This document shows, in pieces, positions 42,250-50,116 of a DNA stretch of 64,000 nt. The notes beneath the pieces are model-generated. The model had not been told where the DNA came from. It made no database searches and was given only the letters and a program-made list of their open reading frames with translations. Origin of the DNA: Nocardioides cavernaquae (GTDB taxonomy: Bacteria > Actinomycetota > Actinomycetes > Propionibacteriales > Nocardioidaceae); assembly GCF_003600895.1 (NCBI RefSeq), contig NZ_QYRP01000002.1, forward strand, positions 1,054,001 to 1,118,000. The letters are read 5' to 3'. The translations under genes and the position numbers were made by a program. Position 1 is the stretch's first letter. The number at the start of each line of letters is the position of its first letter.

Positions 42250-42276
42250 ATTGACACCGACATGCTCGGTGTCAAT
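42250..42276 (-). terminator. Hairpin downstream of dnaB overlapping the right cassette end
   Basis: ATTGACACCGA and TCGGTGTCAAT form a perfect 11-bp stem with a CATGC loop, 29 bp past the dnaB stop. It can end the dnaB transcript. It is built from the right inverted repeat and an inner opposing partial copy, so it may also be a structural feature of the element end. Confidence 0.65.
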
Positions 42277-42294
42277 CTTCGCTGCATCTCAACA
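42270..42294 (-). repeat. Right terminal inverted repeat
   Basis: 25 bp; read on the minus strand from 42294 it begins TGTTGAGATG and ends GATTGACA. One mismatch to the left repeat at 32648-32672. Confidence 0.8.
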
Positions 42295-42304
42295 ACAGCC
42301 TTGC

Positions 42305-44854
42305 TCAGTGGGCCATGTCGACGAAGCGTGAGTAGTGACCCTGGAACGCCACGGTGATGTCGCGGGTGGGGCCGTTGCGGTGCTTGGCGACGATGATGTC
42401 GGCCTCGCCCGGACGGGTCGACTCACGCTCGTAGACGTCGTCGCGGTGCAGCAGGACGACCATGTCGGCGTCCTGTTCGAGCGAGCCGGACTCACGCAGG
42501 TCGGAGACGGCGGGGCGCTTGTCGGCACGCTGCTCGGGACCACGGTTGAGCTGGGACAGCGCGATGATCGGGATCTCGAGCTCCTTGGCGAGGAGCTTGA
42601 TGTTGCGGGAGAACTCCGAGACCTCGAGCTGACGGGACTCGACCTTCTTGCCGGAGCTCATCAGCTGCATGTAGTCGATCACGATGAGCTTGAGGTCGTG
42701 GTTCTGCTTGAGGCGCCGGGCCTTGGCCCGGATCTCCATCATCGTCATGTTGGGCGAGTCGTCGATGAAGAACGGAGCACTCGAGATCTCGCCCATCTTG
42801 CGCGCGATCTTGGCCCAGTCGTCGTCGGTCATCTGGCCGGTGCGGATGTGGTTGAGCGGCACCTTGGCCTCGGCGCTCAGGAGACGCATGGTGATCTCCG
42901 AGCGGTTCATCTCGAGGCTGAAGAAGCAGCTGGTCAGGTTGTTGTGGATCGACGCCGCCCGGCAGAAGTCAAGAGCAAGTGTCGAGTTGTGCGTCGGGAT
43001 CATCGACTCGCCAGCGAGATACATGTGGTCGTCGTTGTCGACCTGCACGCAGCGCACGGGAACGCTCTGGATCTCGCGCACCTCGGTGACGTAGCGCCGG
43101 CCGATGCGCCGCGTTGTGGCGGGCCGCTCCTCGATGTGAGCACGGTGCTTCCGCCCGAGACGGAAGACGTCATCGGTCGTCGAGAAGTTGAGGATGTAGC
43201 AGGTCGAGGTCTCCTCCGAGCGCCCCTTGACCCGGCGTGACGTGCGACCACACTTGTAACCCAGGCTCACGATCAGCTCGTAGACATCATCGGCTAGGCG
43301 CTTGCTGGTGACCGCGAACTGGCAGGAACCGACGCCCTTCACGAGCGTGCCGTCGGTGTCCATCAGTCCGGCCAGTAGCTCGCGTCGCAGAGGCTCGGCG
43401 GCGCGCAAGTAGCTGGCAGGGATGTGCTTCTCACCCAGGACACCTGCCTGGCGCAGGAGCCCCGTGAAGGTGCCGTGCGTTGTCCGGCAGTCCTGCGTGT
43501 AGGCGCCGCCACAAACGGGGCACATGCGACCGCTCGCGGTCTCGATCGGACCGGCAGAGCGGATCGAGTAGAGCATGCCGCCGCGGGCAGTGACCTCGTA
43601 GCCGCAGTCACGGATCAACGACGGGATCTCGTCGGTCTCACACGTGATGCGCGGGCCGGCGCTGTGCCCGTCTCCCAGCCAGGCACCCAGGACGTAGGGA
43701 GCGACCGGGAGCTTGTCCCACGATCCCTCGATCGCACTGGCGTTGAGCACTGCGTGGTTGGCGCGCTGTTCCTTGCCGACCCTGAGTGTCGCAGCCATAT
43801 CGGCCGTCGTGGTGGTCTCCGCAAAGGTTGTCTGATTGCGGGTGCGGTTGTAGTGAGTCCGCGCAGCCCACTCGGACTTACGAGCCGCCCGCGTCTCCGT
43901 CATCCACTGGTGCTCAGCATCGGCAACGATCACGGAGCCATCCGAGAAGTGCACCTCGTAGCACGGGCGCTCCTCCATGACATCGGTCGCCGCAACCACT
44001 CGCGTCGGGCGCCCGGTGGCGTCGTACAGCAGGTCGCCGACCTGCACCTCGCCCATCGTGGTCCAGCCCGAGGGCGTCGGCAGCGGGGTGTCGAGGGCGA
44101 GCGCCTTGCCCATCGCGGGTCGCGCCGCGACGATGATCATCTGACCGCTGTGGAAACCGTTGGTCAGCTCGTCGAACTCGACGAACCCGGTGGGCACGCC
44201 GTAGACCCCGGCCTCACGGTTGCCGATCGCCTCGATCTCGTCGAGCACGCCTTCCATGACGTCGGACAGCGGGACGTAGTCCTCCTTGGACCGGCCCTCG
44301 GCCAGGCCGTAGACCTCGGCCTGCGCCTGGTCGACCAGGCCCGCGATCTCGCCCTCGCCCGCATAGCCGAGCTGCACGATCTTGGTGCCGGCGGTGACCA
44401 TCCGCCGCAGGATGGCCTTCTCCTTGACGATCTCGGCGTAGTAGCCCGCGTTGGCCGCGATCGGCACATTGGCCGAAAGGGTGTGGAGATAGGGAGCGCC
44501 ACCGGTGCGCTGCAGCTCGCCCTTGCGCTGGAGCTCGTTGGCGACGGTGATCGGGTCCGCCGGCTCGCCGCGACCGAACAGGTCGATGATCGTGTCGTAG
44601 ATGACCTCGTGCACGGGGCGGTAGAAGTCGATGCCGCGCAGCACCTCGGAGACGTCGGCGATGGCGTCCTTGGAGAGCAGCATCGACCCGAGGACGCTCT
44701 GCTCGGCCGCGTTGTCCTGCGGCGGCGTGCGGTCGCCGGCGCTGCGGGGCTGCTCCCCCGGGGAGTACGCCGAGGGGCCGTCGCCCCAGGAGTCGGAGTC
44801 GGGCGGCTCCGGGGGCCCGGAAGACAGGGCCCCGCTGAAGTTGGTCATCGTCAT
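42305..44854 (-). CDS. dnaB: Replicative DNA helicase DnaB with intein
   Basis: 849-residue precursor from the ATG at 44854 (ATG at 44848 and 44923 also in frame). The N-terminal DnaB domain begins near P-P-Q-D-N-A-A-E-Q-S-V-L-G-S. The RecA-type helicase domain is interrupted in its Walker A: A-R-P-A-M-G-K is followed by the intein, and S-T-L-A-L-D-F resumes. After splicing about 476 residues remain, the normal DnaB size, with Walker B L-I-V-I-D-Y-M-Q-L and R-E-S-G-S-L-E-Q-D-A-D near the end. The hexamer unwinds DNA at the fork. Activity depends on splicing, since the ATP site is split. It lies upstream of the cassette end and downstream of a DnaA-box-rich region. Confidence 0.95.
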   Translation of the reverse strand: MTMTNFSGALSSGPPEPPDSDSWGDGPSAYSPGEQPRSAGDRTPPQDNAAEQSVLGSMLLSKDAIADVSEVLRGIDFYRPVHEVIYDTIIDLFGRGEPADPITVANELQRKGELQRTGGAPYLHTLSANVPIAANAGYYAEIVKEKAILRRMVTAGTKIVQLGYAGEGEIAGLVDQAQAEVYGLAEGRSKEDYVPLSDVMEGVLDEIEAIGNREAGVYGVPTGFVEFDELTNGFHSGQMIIVAARPAMGKALALDTPLPTPSGWTTMGEVQVGDLLYDATGRPTRVVAATDVMEERPCYEVHFSDGSVIVADAEHQWMTETRAARKSEWAARTHYNRTRNQTTFAETTTTADMAATLRVGKEQRANHAVLNASAIEGSWDKLPVAPYVLGAWLGDGHSAGPRITCETDEIPSLIRDCGYEVTARGGMLYSIRSAGPIETASGRMCPVCGGAYTQDCRTTHGTFTGLLRQAGVLGEKHIPASYLRAAEPLRRELLAGLMDTDGTLVKGVGSCQFAVTSKRLADDVYELIVSLGYKCGRTSRRVKGRSEETSTCYILNFSTTDDVFRLGRKHRAHIEERPATTRRIGRRYVTEVREIQSVPVRCVQVDNDDHMYLAGESMIPTHNSTLALDFCRAASIHNNLTSCFFSLEMNRSEITMRLLSAEAKVPLNHIRTGQMTDDDWAKIARKMGEISSAPFFIDDSPNMTMMEIRAKARRLKQNHDLKLIVIDYMQLMSSGKKVESRQLEVSEFSRNIKLLAKELEIPIIALSQLNRGPEQRADKRPAVSDLRESGSLEQDADMVVLLHRDDVYERESTRPGEADIIVAKHRNGPTRDITVAFQGHYSRFVDMAH
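42986..44104 (-). other. Intein (class 3 features) with LAGLIDADG homing endonuclease inside DnaB Walker A
   Basis: 373 residues (251-623 of the precursor), inserted between Lys and Ser of G-K-S. The first residue is Ala, not Cys or Ser. Block B ends A-E-H-Q-W with Trp at B:12, block F is P-V-R-C-V-Q-V with Cys at F:4, and block G is P-T-H-N followed by Ser, with Thr at G:5. This W-C-T set defines class 3 inteins, which start splicing from the block F Cys. The centre carries two endonuclease motifs, V-L-G-A-W-L-G-D-G and L-A-G-L-M-D-T-D-G, so homing function may be intact. A C-P-V-C ... C pattern near 195-206 may bind zinc. Confidence 0.9.
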
Positions 44855-44999
44855 GGCGGCGCCCCGTCCTCGTCGTACACAGCGTCGGTCGCTGCCTCTC
44901 ACGCTAGGGACGACCACTGACATTGCGTCCCGCAGGCCCTGCGCCGATCACGCGAAGGTAGGCCCCAAAGCCCCGCCGCGCCAAGAACTTGACGCCGAG

Positions 45000-45152
45000 T
45001 TATCCACAGGGGGTGTGGACAACTTGCGCATTCGGTGGACGACACGCATGCAACATGTGCACAGACTGCGGAAAAGGGTGTGGACAGAGGTTCCGGAAAT
45101 CTCCACTTCCCGTGCCTGACCTGCAGGAACGTGTTTCCACACCTGTGGATGA
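45000..45152. promoter_or_regulatory. Cluster of DnaA-box-like sequences upstream of dnaB
   Basis: The 450-bp region 44855-45302 has no gene. It contains TTATCCACA (45000-45008, the perfect consensus), TGTGGACAA (45014-45022, reverse of TTGTCCACA), TGTGGACAG (45079-45087) and TGTGGATGA (45144-45152), plus a weaker TTTCCACA at 45134. Four close matches in about 150 bp is far above expectation. dnaA/dnaN are not in the window, so this may be a regulatory DnaA site for the dnaB promoter or a titration locus rather than oriC itself. Confidence 0.65.
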
Positions 45153-45302
45153 AAAGAATCTTCAGACCACTGGTCCGGTACTGAACGCCAGCCCAGGCGC
45201 CATGTTGTTTTGTCGACACGGCCTTCCTACCGCTCGGTATGCACAACTTCTCCACCGGTGACCTCAGGCATCCCCCACCGCACCACGGGATAGCGTTCGC
45301 CC

Positions 45303-46658
45303 GTGTCCGGCAGACCCTCCCGCAACCTGCGCATCCCCGCACTCGACCGCGAGATCCTGCGCCTCACGGGCCCGGCCTTCCTCGCGCTCGTCGCCGAGCC
45401 GCTCTTCCTGCTGGCCGATGCGGCGATCGTCGGCCACCTCGGCACACCGCAGCTCGCCGCCCTCGGCGTCGCGGGAGCGGTGCTCACCACGATCGTCGGG
45501 CTGTGCGTCTTCCTCGCCTACGGGACCACCGCGCAGGTGGCTCGCCGGATCGGCGCCGGCGACACATCGGGCGCCATCGCCCAGGGCATCGACGGCATCT
45601 GGCTCGCGGTCGCCATCGGCGTGCCGACCACCCTTGCCGGCATGGTGGCCACGCCGTGGCTGGTGCGGGTCTTCGGCGCCAGCGATGCGGTCGCAGAGCT
45701 CGCCGCGACGTACCTCCGCATCGCGGTCGTCGGCACGACCCCGCTCCTGGTCCTGCTGGCCGCGACCGGAGTGCTGCGTGGCCTCCAGGACACGCGCACT
45801 CCCCTGGCCGCCGCGGTGATCGGCAACGTCCTCAACGTGGTCCTCAACCTCGCGCTGGTCTATGGCATCGGTCCGGTCCCCGCACTCGGGCTGCGCGGCT
45901 CGGCTCTCGGGTCACTGCTCGCACAGCTCGCGACCGCCGGCATCCTCGTCGCCGTCGTGATCCGCGCCGCGCGCCGCCACGACGCGCGGCTCCGCCCCGA
46001 CTTCCCGGGGATCCGGGCAGCCGCGCACGCGGGTGTCTCGCTCGTCGTGCGCACCCTGACGCTTCGGGCTGCGCTCCTCCTCACCCTGTACGCCGCGGCC
46101 GGGCTCGGCGGCGACGCCAAGCTGGCCACCCATCAGCTGGCCCTGACGATCTGGACGTTCCTGGCCTACTCCCTCGACGCGATCGCCATCGCCGCGCAGG
46201 CGATCACCGGCCGCGCACTCGGCGCCGGCGACATCGAGGGGACGCGTCGGGCCACCCGGCGCATGACGCAGTGGGGCCTCGCCTCAGGCGTGGTGTGCGG
46301 GCTGCTCCTCGCGGCGGCGTCACCCTGGCTGGCACCGCTGTTCAGCTCCGATCCGGCGGTGCACGAGCTGCTGGTCCCGGTCCTCCTGATCGCCGCACTC
46401 GGCCAGCCCCTCGCCGGGATCGTCTTCGTGCTCGACGGCGTGCTGATCGGCGCCGGCGACGGGCGCTACCTCGCCGCCTCGGGCGTCGTCGTACTCCTGG
46501 TCTACGTGCCGCTCGCGCTGCTTGCCGCCACCAGCGGATCGCTGGTCTGGCTCTGGGTGGTCTTCAGCTTCGGCTTCATGCTCGCGCGCGGCGCCGTGCT
46601 CCTGCATCGGGCCAGGGGCACGCGCTGGATGGTGACCGGCACTACTGTGTCCGCGTGA
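45303..46658 (+). CDS. MATE-family efflux transporter (DinF-like)
   Basis: 451 residues from a GTG at 45303, with twelve hydrophobic segments. E-P-L-F-L-L-A-D-A-A-I-V-G-H-L-G-T near residue 32 is the DinF/MATE signature, repeated in degenerate form near 265 (L-A-T-H-Q-L-A-L). It exports organic cations or drugs in exchange for Na+ or H+. Its start overlaps no gene, but its stop overlaps the following membrane protein start (GTGA). Confidence 0.9.
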   Translation: MSGRPSRNLRIPALDREILRLTGPAFLALVAEPLFLLADAAIVGHLGTPQLAALGVAGAVLTTIVGLCVFLAYGTTAQVARRIGAGDTSGAIAQGIDGIWLAVAIGVPTTLAGMVATPWLVRVFGASDAVAELAATYLRIAVVGTTPLLVLLAATGVLRGLQDTRTPLAAAVIGNVLNVVLNLALVYGIGPVPALGLRGSALGSLLAQLATAGILVAVVIRAARRHDARLRPDFPGIRAAAHAGVSLVVRTLTLRAALLLTLYAAAGLGGDAKLATHQLALTIWTFLAYSLDAIAIAAQAITGRALGAGDIEGTRRATRRMTQWGLASGVVCGLLLAAASPWLAPLFSSDPAVHELLVPVLLIAALGQPLAGIVFVLDGVLIGAGDGRYLAASGVVVLLVYVPLALLAATSGSLVWLWVVFSFGFMLARGAVLLHRARGTRWMVTGTTVSA

Positions 46659-47206
46659 CCGACGCTGTGCGCCCGCCGCGCGAACTCAAGCCCCTGCGCA
46701 TGATCGGGCTCGGCCTGCTCTTCTCGCTCACGGTCGTCCGCGACGACTGGGACGTGCTGCCCGACTGGTTCGGCTGGCTGCTGATCCTGATCGCCTCGGT
46801 GGTGCTGACCCGGGGGATGGCGGGACGCGGCCCCCTGCTGATCTCGGCGACAGCAGCCGTGGTGGGGTCGGCGGTGCTGTGGCCCCCGAAGTGGGCCGCC
46901 GCGGTCCACGACGAGGACGTGGCGCTCGAGTGGGCGCTGCGCATCCCCGGCCTGATCTGGATGGTCCTGTTCTGCCTGCTCGCAGCGCACCTCTCCCGCC
47001 GGGAGCCGCAGGCGTCGGTCTGGTGGAAGTACCTCGCCTACATGCACATCACCGTTGGCGTCATGTCCGTGCTCGTCTACGGCGGCAAGCTCGACTCGAT
47101 CGAGGCCACGATGATCCTGTTCCAGGTCTTCGGCCTGCTCGCCGCGATCGTCCTGGCCTTCTGGCACTCCAACCGGGACTGGGCGGTCGTCCCCGCGCGC
47201 ACCTGA
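46655..47206 (+). CDS. Multi-pass membrane protein of unknown function
   Basis: 183 residues from a GTG overlapping the MATE stop. Five to six hydrophobic helices are visible, the first near L-K-P-L-R-M-I-G-L-G-L-L-F. D-W-F-G-W-L-L-I-L-I-A near residue 37 is a recurring motif in small actinobacterial membrane proteins. Translationally coupled to the exporter, so it may support it. The strong hairpin at 47236 ends the transcript. Confidence 0.7.
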   Translation: MTDAVRPPRELKPLRMIGLGLLFSLTVVRDDWDVLPDWFGWLLILIASVVLTRGMAGRGPLLISATAAVVGSAVLWPPKWAAAVHDEDVALEWALRIPGLIWMVLFCLLAAHLSRREPQASVWWKYLAYMHITVGVMSVLVYGGKLDSIEATMILFQVFGLLAAIVLAFWHSNRDWAVVPART

Positions 47207-47235
47207 GGTCGCGGCCTCCGCACCAGCAAATGCAG

Positions 47236-47274
47236 CGGACCCCGGCCCACCCACGAGGGGCGAACCGGGGTCCG
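47236..47274. terminator. Bidirectional terminator between the MATE operon and rplI
   Basis: CGGACCCCGG (47236-47245) and CCGGGGTCCG (47265-47274) form a perfect 10-bp stem. It sits between convergent transcripts: 30 bp after the membrane protein stop and 22 bp after the rplI stop. Confidence 0.8.
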
Positions 47275-47295
47275 GCGTGAAGCGTGGTGCTTGTG

Positions 47296-47742
47296 TCAGC
47301 TGGCGATGACGTTGAGGGCGACCGTGGCCGACACCTCGTCGTGCAGCTTGACCGACACCTGGTGGGCGCCGAGCGACTTGATCGGGTTGCCGACAACGAT
47401 CGTGCGCTTGTCGACGGCCTCGCCAGCGGCGGTGCCGAGGGCACCGGCGATGTCGGAGACCGTGATGGCGCCGAACAGGCGGCCACCGTCACCGGCGCGA
47501 ACCTGGAGGGCAACCGGAGCAGCCTCGAGCTTCGCCTTGATCTGGGCCGCGTGGTCCAGGTCGCGCACCGAGCGAGCGGTGCGAGCAGCCTTGATGGACT
47601 CGACGGTCTTCTCGCCGCCACGGGTCCAGCGGATCGCGTCGCCGCGCGGGATCAGGTAGTTACGGCCGTAGCCGTCCTTGACCTCGACAACGTCGCCAGC
47701 GGAGCCGAGGCCCGCCACTTCCTGGGTCAGAATGATCTTCAT
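47296..47742 (-). CDS. rplI: Ribosomal protein bL9
   Basis: 148 residues. [21 protein letters not shown] and [10 protein letters not shown] are diagnostic. The long central helix and C-terminal domain (G-R-L-F-G-A-I-T near 87) are complete. Last gene of rpsF-ssb-rpsR-rplI; 14 bp after rpsR. Confidence 0.97.
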   Translation of the reverse strand: MKIILTQEVAGLGSAGDVVEVKDGYGRNYLIPRGDAIRWTRGGEKTVESIKAARTARSVRDLDHAAQIKAKLEAAPVALQVRAGDGGRLFGAITVSDIAGALGTAAGEAVDKRTIVVGNPIKSLGAHQVSVKLHDEVSATVALNVIAS

Positions 47743-47756
47743 CAGTGCAGCTCCCC

Positions 47757-47993
47757 TCAGCGACCGGTGGACGTGTAGGGCAGCAGAGCAACCTCACGAG
47801 CGTTCTTGACGGCAATCGCGACGTCGCGCTGGTGCTGGACGCAGTTGCCGGTCACGCGACGCGCGCGGATCTTGCCACGGTCGGAGATGAACTTGCGGAG
47901 GAGCGTGGTGTCCTTGAAGTCGACACCGGACGCCTTCTCCTTGCAGAACTGGCAAACCTTCTTCTTCGGCTTGCGGATAACTGCCTTGGCCAT
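47757..47993 (-). CDS. rpsR: Ribosomal protein bS18, zinc-binding-type form
   Basis: 78 residues with [10 protein letters not shown] near the start and R-V-T-G-N-C near residue 47, i.e. the Cys set of the standard bS18 form. Complete basic core with [12 protein letters not shown]. This is the housekeeping copy; no cysteine-free bS18 is present in the Zur-controlled block of this window. Preceded by a 137-bp gap after ssb that shows only short repeats around AGATCA. Confidence 0.96.
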   Translation of the reverse strand: MAKAVIRKPKKKVCQFCKEKASGVDFKDTTLLRKFISDRGKIRARRVTGNCVQHQRDVAIAVKNAREVALLPYTSTGR

Positions 47994-48130
47994 TGTGGTG
48001 CTTCCTTTCTAGAAGCCCGGCTGATGAGAGCCGGAATGGTTGGCGGGTAAGGGACGTATTCAGTTGGTGCAGCCGGCGCGAACGAACGCGACCGGCTTGC
48101 CCAGATCAAAAGACCTGTAGATCAGAGCGA

Positions 48131-48706
48131 TCAGAACGGGGGCTCGTCGCCACCGACACCCGGGGCTGCCCACGGGTCGTTCTGAGCGGGCGCGGACGGG
48201 GCGTTCCAGCCGCCGCCCTGACCACCCTGGGCCGGCGCCGCGGGCGTGGCCCACGGGTCCGACTCGGGAGCGCCACCTGCAGGAGCTCCGGAGGGACCGC
48301 CGCCGAAGCCGCCGCCACCACCGCCGCTGTTGCCACCCGAGCGGGTGGTGCGGGAGACCTTGGCGGTCGCGTACTTCAGCGAAGGACCGACCTCCTCGAC
48401 CTCGATCTCGAAGACCGTGCGCTTCTCACCCTCGCGGGTTTCGTAGGTGCGGGCCTTCAGGCGACCCTGAACGACGACACGCATGCCGCGCTGCAGGGAC
48501 TCGGCGACGTTCTCCGCAGCCTGCCGCCAGACCGAGCAGGAGAGGAAGAGGGCGTCGCCGTCCTTCCACTCGTTGCTGTTCTTGTCGAAGGTGCGGGGGG
48601 TGGATGCGATCCGGAAGTTGGCCACTGCCGCGCCCGAGGGCGTGAAGCGGAGCTCCGGGTCGTCAACCAGGTTGCCGACTACCGTGATGACGGTCTCGCC
48701 TGCCAT
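48131..48706 (-). CDS. ssb: Single-stranded DNA-binding protein
   Basis: 191 residues. The OB fold spans about 1-115, with [14 protein letters not shown] and [11 protein letters not shown] flexible Gly-rich linker with runs of five and more Gly follows, then W-A-T-P and D-P-W-A repeats, and the acidic C-terminal tip D-E-P-P-F that recruits replication and repair proteins. Usual position between rpsF and rpsR. Confidence 0.96.
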   Translation of the reverse strand: MAGETVITVVGNLVDDPELRFTPSGAAVANFRIASTPRTFDKNSNEWKDGDALFLSCSVWRQAAENVAESLQRGMRVVVQGRLKARTYETREGEKRTVFEIEVEEVGPSLKYATAKVSRTTRSGGNSGGGGGGFGGGPSGAPAGGAPESDPWATPAAPAQGGQGGGWNAPSAPAQNDPWAAPGVGGDEPPF

Positions 48707-48792
48707 GTCAGGTCTCCTCTGATCCTAAAAAGATTTCCGTGTCGGGCCATCGTGTCTGGCTCCACCGACAAGCGGTAGGAGCCGTCCACAGA

Positions 48793-49080
48793 TCAGGCGT
48801 CGGCGCGGAGGACCTTCGTCCGGAGAATGGACTCGTTGAGGGTCAGCTGACGGTCGAACTCCTTGACCGTGGCCGGGGTGGCCGTCAGCTTCAGGATGGC
48901 GTAGATGCCTTCGGCGTTCTTCTTGACCTCGTAGGCAAGACGACGACGGCCCCACACGTCCACGTTGTCGACGGTGCCACCGTCGTTGCGGATGACGTTG
49001 AGGTACTTGTCGAGCGACGGCTCGATGGTCCGCTCTTCGAGGCTCGGGTCAAGGATGACCACAACTTCGTATGCGCGCAT
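48793..49080 (-). CDS. rpsF: Ribosomal protein bS6
   Basis: 95 residues. [17 protein letters not shown] at the start and [10 protein letters not shown] near residue 44 identify bS6. It heads the rpsF-ssb-rpsR-rplI operon; bS6 binds bS18 in the 30S platform, and the bS6-bS18 pair can repress this operon through its leader. An AGGAGGTGGC ribosome site precedes the ATG at 49080. Confidence 0.97.
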   Translation of the reverse strand: MRAYEVVVILDPSLEERTIEPSLDKYLNVIRNDGGTVDNVDVWGRRRLAYEVKKNAEGIYAILKLTATPATVKEFDRQLTLNESILRTKVLRADA

Positions 49081-49106
49081 TAGCGCCACCTCCTCTGGAC
49101 TTCGCG

Positions 49107-49125
49107 GCCACGGTCTCTCCGTGGC
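49107..49125 (-). promoter_or_regulatory. Leader hairpin upstream of rpsF
   Basis: GCCACGG and CCGTGGC flank a five-base loop, 27 bp upstream of the rpsF start. It is in the right place for the bS6-bS18 autoregulatory leader element known in many bacteria, but I cannot confirm the conserved bulge of that motif. Confidence 0.4.
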
Positions 49126-49315
49126 AGGAGGGCAATGCGTTGTCCACCCGGTTGCGCCCGGCGGGAGCAGAGCCGAGAGGACATGGCAGGTTATCAGCGG
49201 CGCGGCGCCGCCACGAAATCGTCGTCCCCGTGCCCGGGAAGAAGTCGTATGCCGTGTGGCCGCTCGTCGCACGCTCGTCGACAGGACGTCGGTGTTCGTT
49301 CCTAGACTCGACCCC

Positions 49316-50116
49316 ATGATCACCGTAGGAGCGCACGTCGACCAGACCGATCCGATCGCCGAGGCGCAGGCGCGCGGCACGACGCTGGTGCAGTTCTTCC
49401 TCGGCGACCCGCAGAGCTACAAGGGCCCGGTCATCGCCTACGCCGGTGGCGCCGAAGGGCTGCGCGCCGACGCTGAGGCCACCGGCATCGACCTCTACGT
49501 CCACGCGCCGTACCTGATCAACGTCGCGACCACGAACAACCGGCTCCGCATCCCCAGCCGCAAGCTGCTCCAGTCGCACATGGACGCCGCCGCCTCGATC
49601 GGCGCCAAGGGCCTCATCGTCCACGGCGGGCACCTCAAGGACGACGAGGACCCGCAGATCGGTTTCACCAACTGGCGCAAGGCGATCGAGGCAACGGACA
49701 TCAAGATCCCGCTGCTGATCGAGAACACGGCCGGCGGCGACAACGCGATGACGCGTTACCTCGAGCGGATCGCCGGGGTGTGGGACGCGATCGAGGGCAC
49801 CGAGCAGTCGGACATGGTCGGCTTCTGCCTCGACACCTGCCACGCGCACGCGGGCGGCAACCCGCTCGAGACGATCGTCGACGACGTCCGCGCCATCACC
49901 GGTCGCATCGACCTGGTCCATGCCAACGACAGCCGCGACACCTTCGACTCCGGCGCCGACCGCCACGCCAACCTCGGCGCCGGCGAGATCGATCCCGACC
50001 TCCTGACAGCCGTGATCCGCGACGCGGGCGCACCGGCGATCCTGGAGACGCCGGGTGGCGCCCCCGAGCACACTGCCGACGCGGGCTGGCTGCGCGAGCG
50101 GCTGGAGCACGCATGA
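49316..50116 (+). CDS. nfo: Endonuclease IV (deoxyribonuclease IV, AP endonuclease)
   Basis: 266 residues from the ATG at 49316. All nine metal-ligand positions of the Nfo TIM barrel can be matched: H in V-H-A-P-Y, H in I-V-H-G-G-H, E in L-I-E-N-T, D and H in C-L-D-T-C-H, H in L-V-H-A-N-D-S, D and H in A-D-R-H-A-N-L-G, and E in I-L-E-T-P. It cuts DNA at abasic sites for base-excision repair. Divergent from rpsF. Overlaps the next gene by 4 nt. Confidence 0.92.
   Translation: MITVGAHVDQTDPIAEAQARGTTLVQFFLGDPQSYKGPVIAYAGGAEGLRADAEATGIDLYVHAPYLINVATTNNRLRIPSRKLLQSHMDAAASIGAKGLIVHGGHLKDDEDPQIGFTNWRKAIEATDIKIPLLIENTAGGDNAMTRYLERIAGVWDAIEGTEQSDMVGFCLDTCHAHAGGNPLETIVDDVRAITGRIDLVHANDSRDTFDSGADRHANLGAGEIDPDLLTAVIRDAGAPAILETPGGAPEHTADAGWLRERLEHA

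Larger units (their letters stand above)
32648..42294. mobile_element. Probable acquired cassette carrying the Nit1C-type cluster, bounded by 25-bp inverted repeats
   Basis: The 9.65-kb segment starts with TGTTGAGATGCAGCGAAG and ends with its reverse complement; 24 of 25 end positions match. All ten genes inside run leftward and are lower in GC by eye than their neighbours. Inside each end there is a second, partial copy of the same motif facing the opposite way (TGTCAATCTTCG at 32720-32731; ATTGACACCGA at 42250-42260), a repeat-in-end layout reminiscent of IS21-type termini. There is no transposase and no exact target duplication; CAGC flanks the left end directly and the right end after one base. 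The right end lies 10 bp beyond the dnaB stop. Confidence 0.6.

Noticed and set aside
32648..42294. Calling the cassette a named IS21-family transposon
   Set aside because: No IstA/IstB-like gene and no exact target duplication; only the end layout is suggestive, so it is reported as a probable cassette.
41815..42357. Plus-strand frame of 180 codons between the nitrilase operon and dnaB
   Set aside because: Reads through the palindrome, the inverted repeat and the dnaB 3' end; no start site and no protein-like pattern.
44921..45302. Calling the DnaA-box region the chromosomal origin
   Set aside because: dnaA, dnaN and rpmH are not adjacent and only four good boxes are present; oriC in actinobacteria carries many more.
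48965..49315. N-terminal extension of endonuclease IV back to 48965
   Set aside because: It would run antisense through rpsF; the family start motif V-G-A-H-V begins right at the ATG at 49316.
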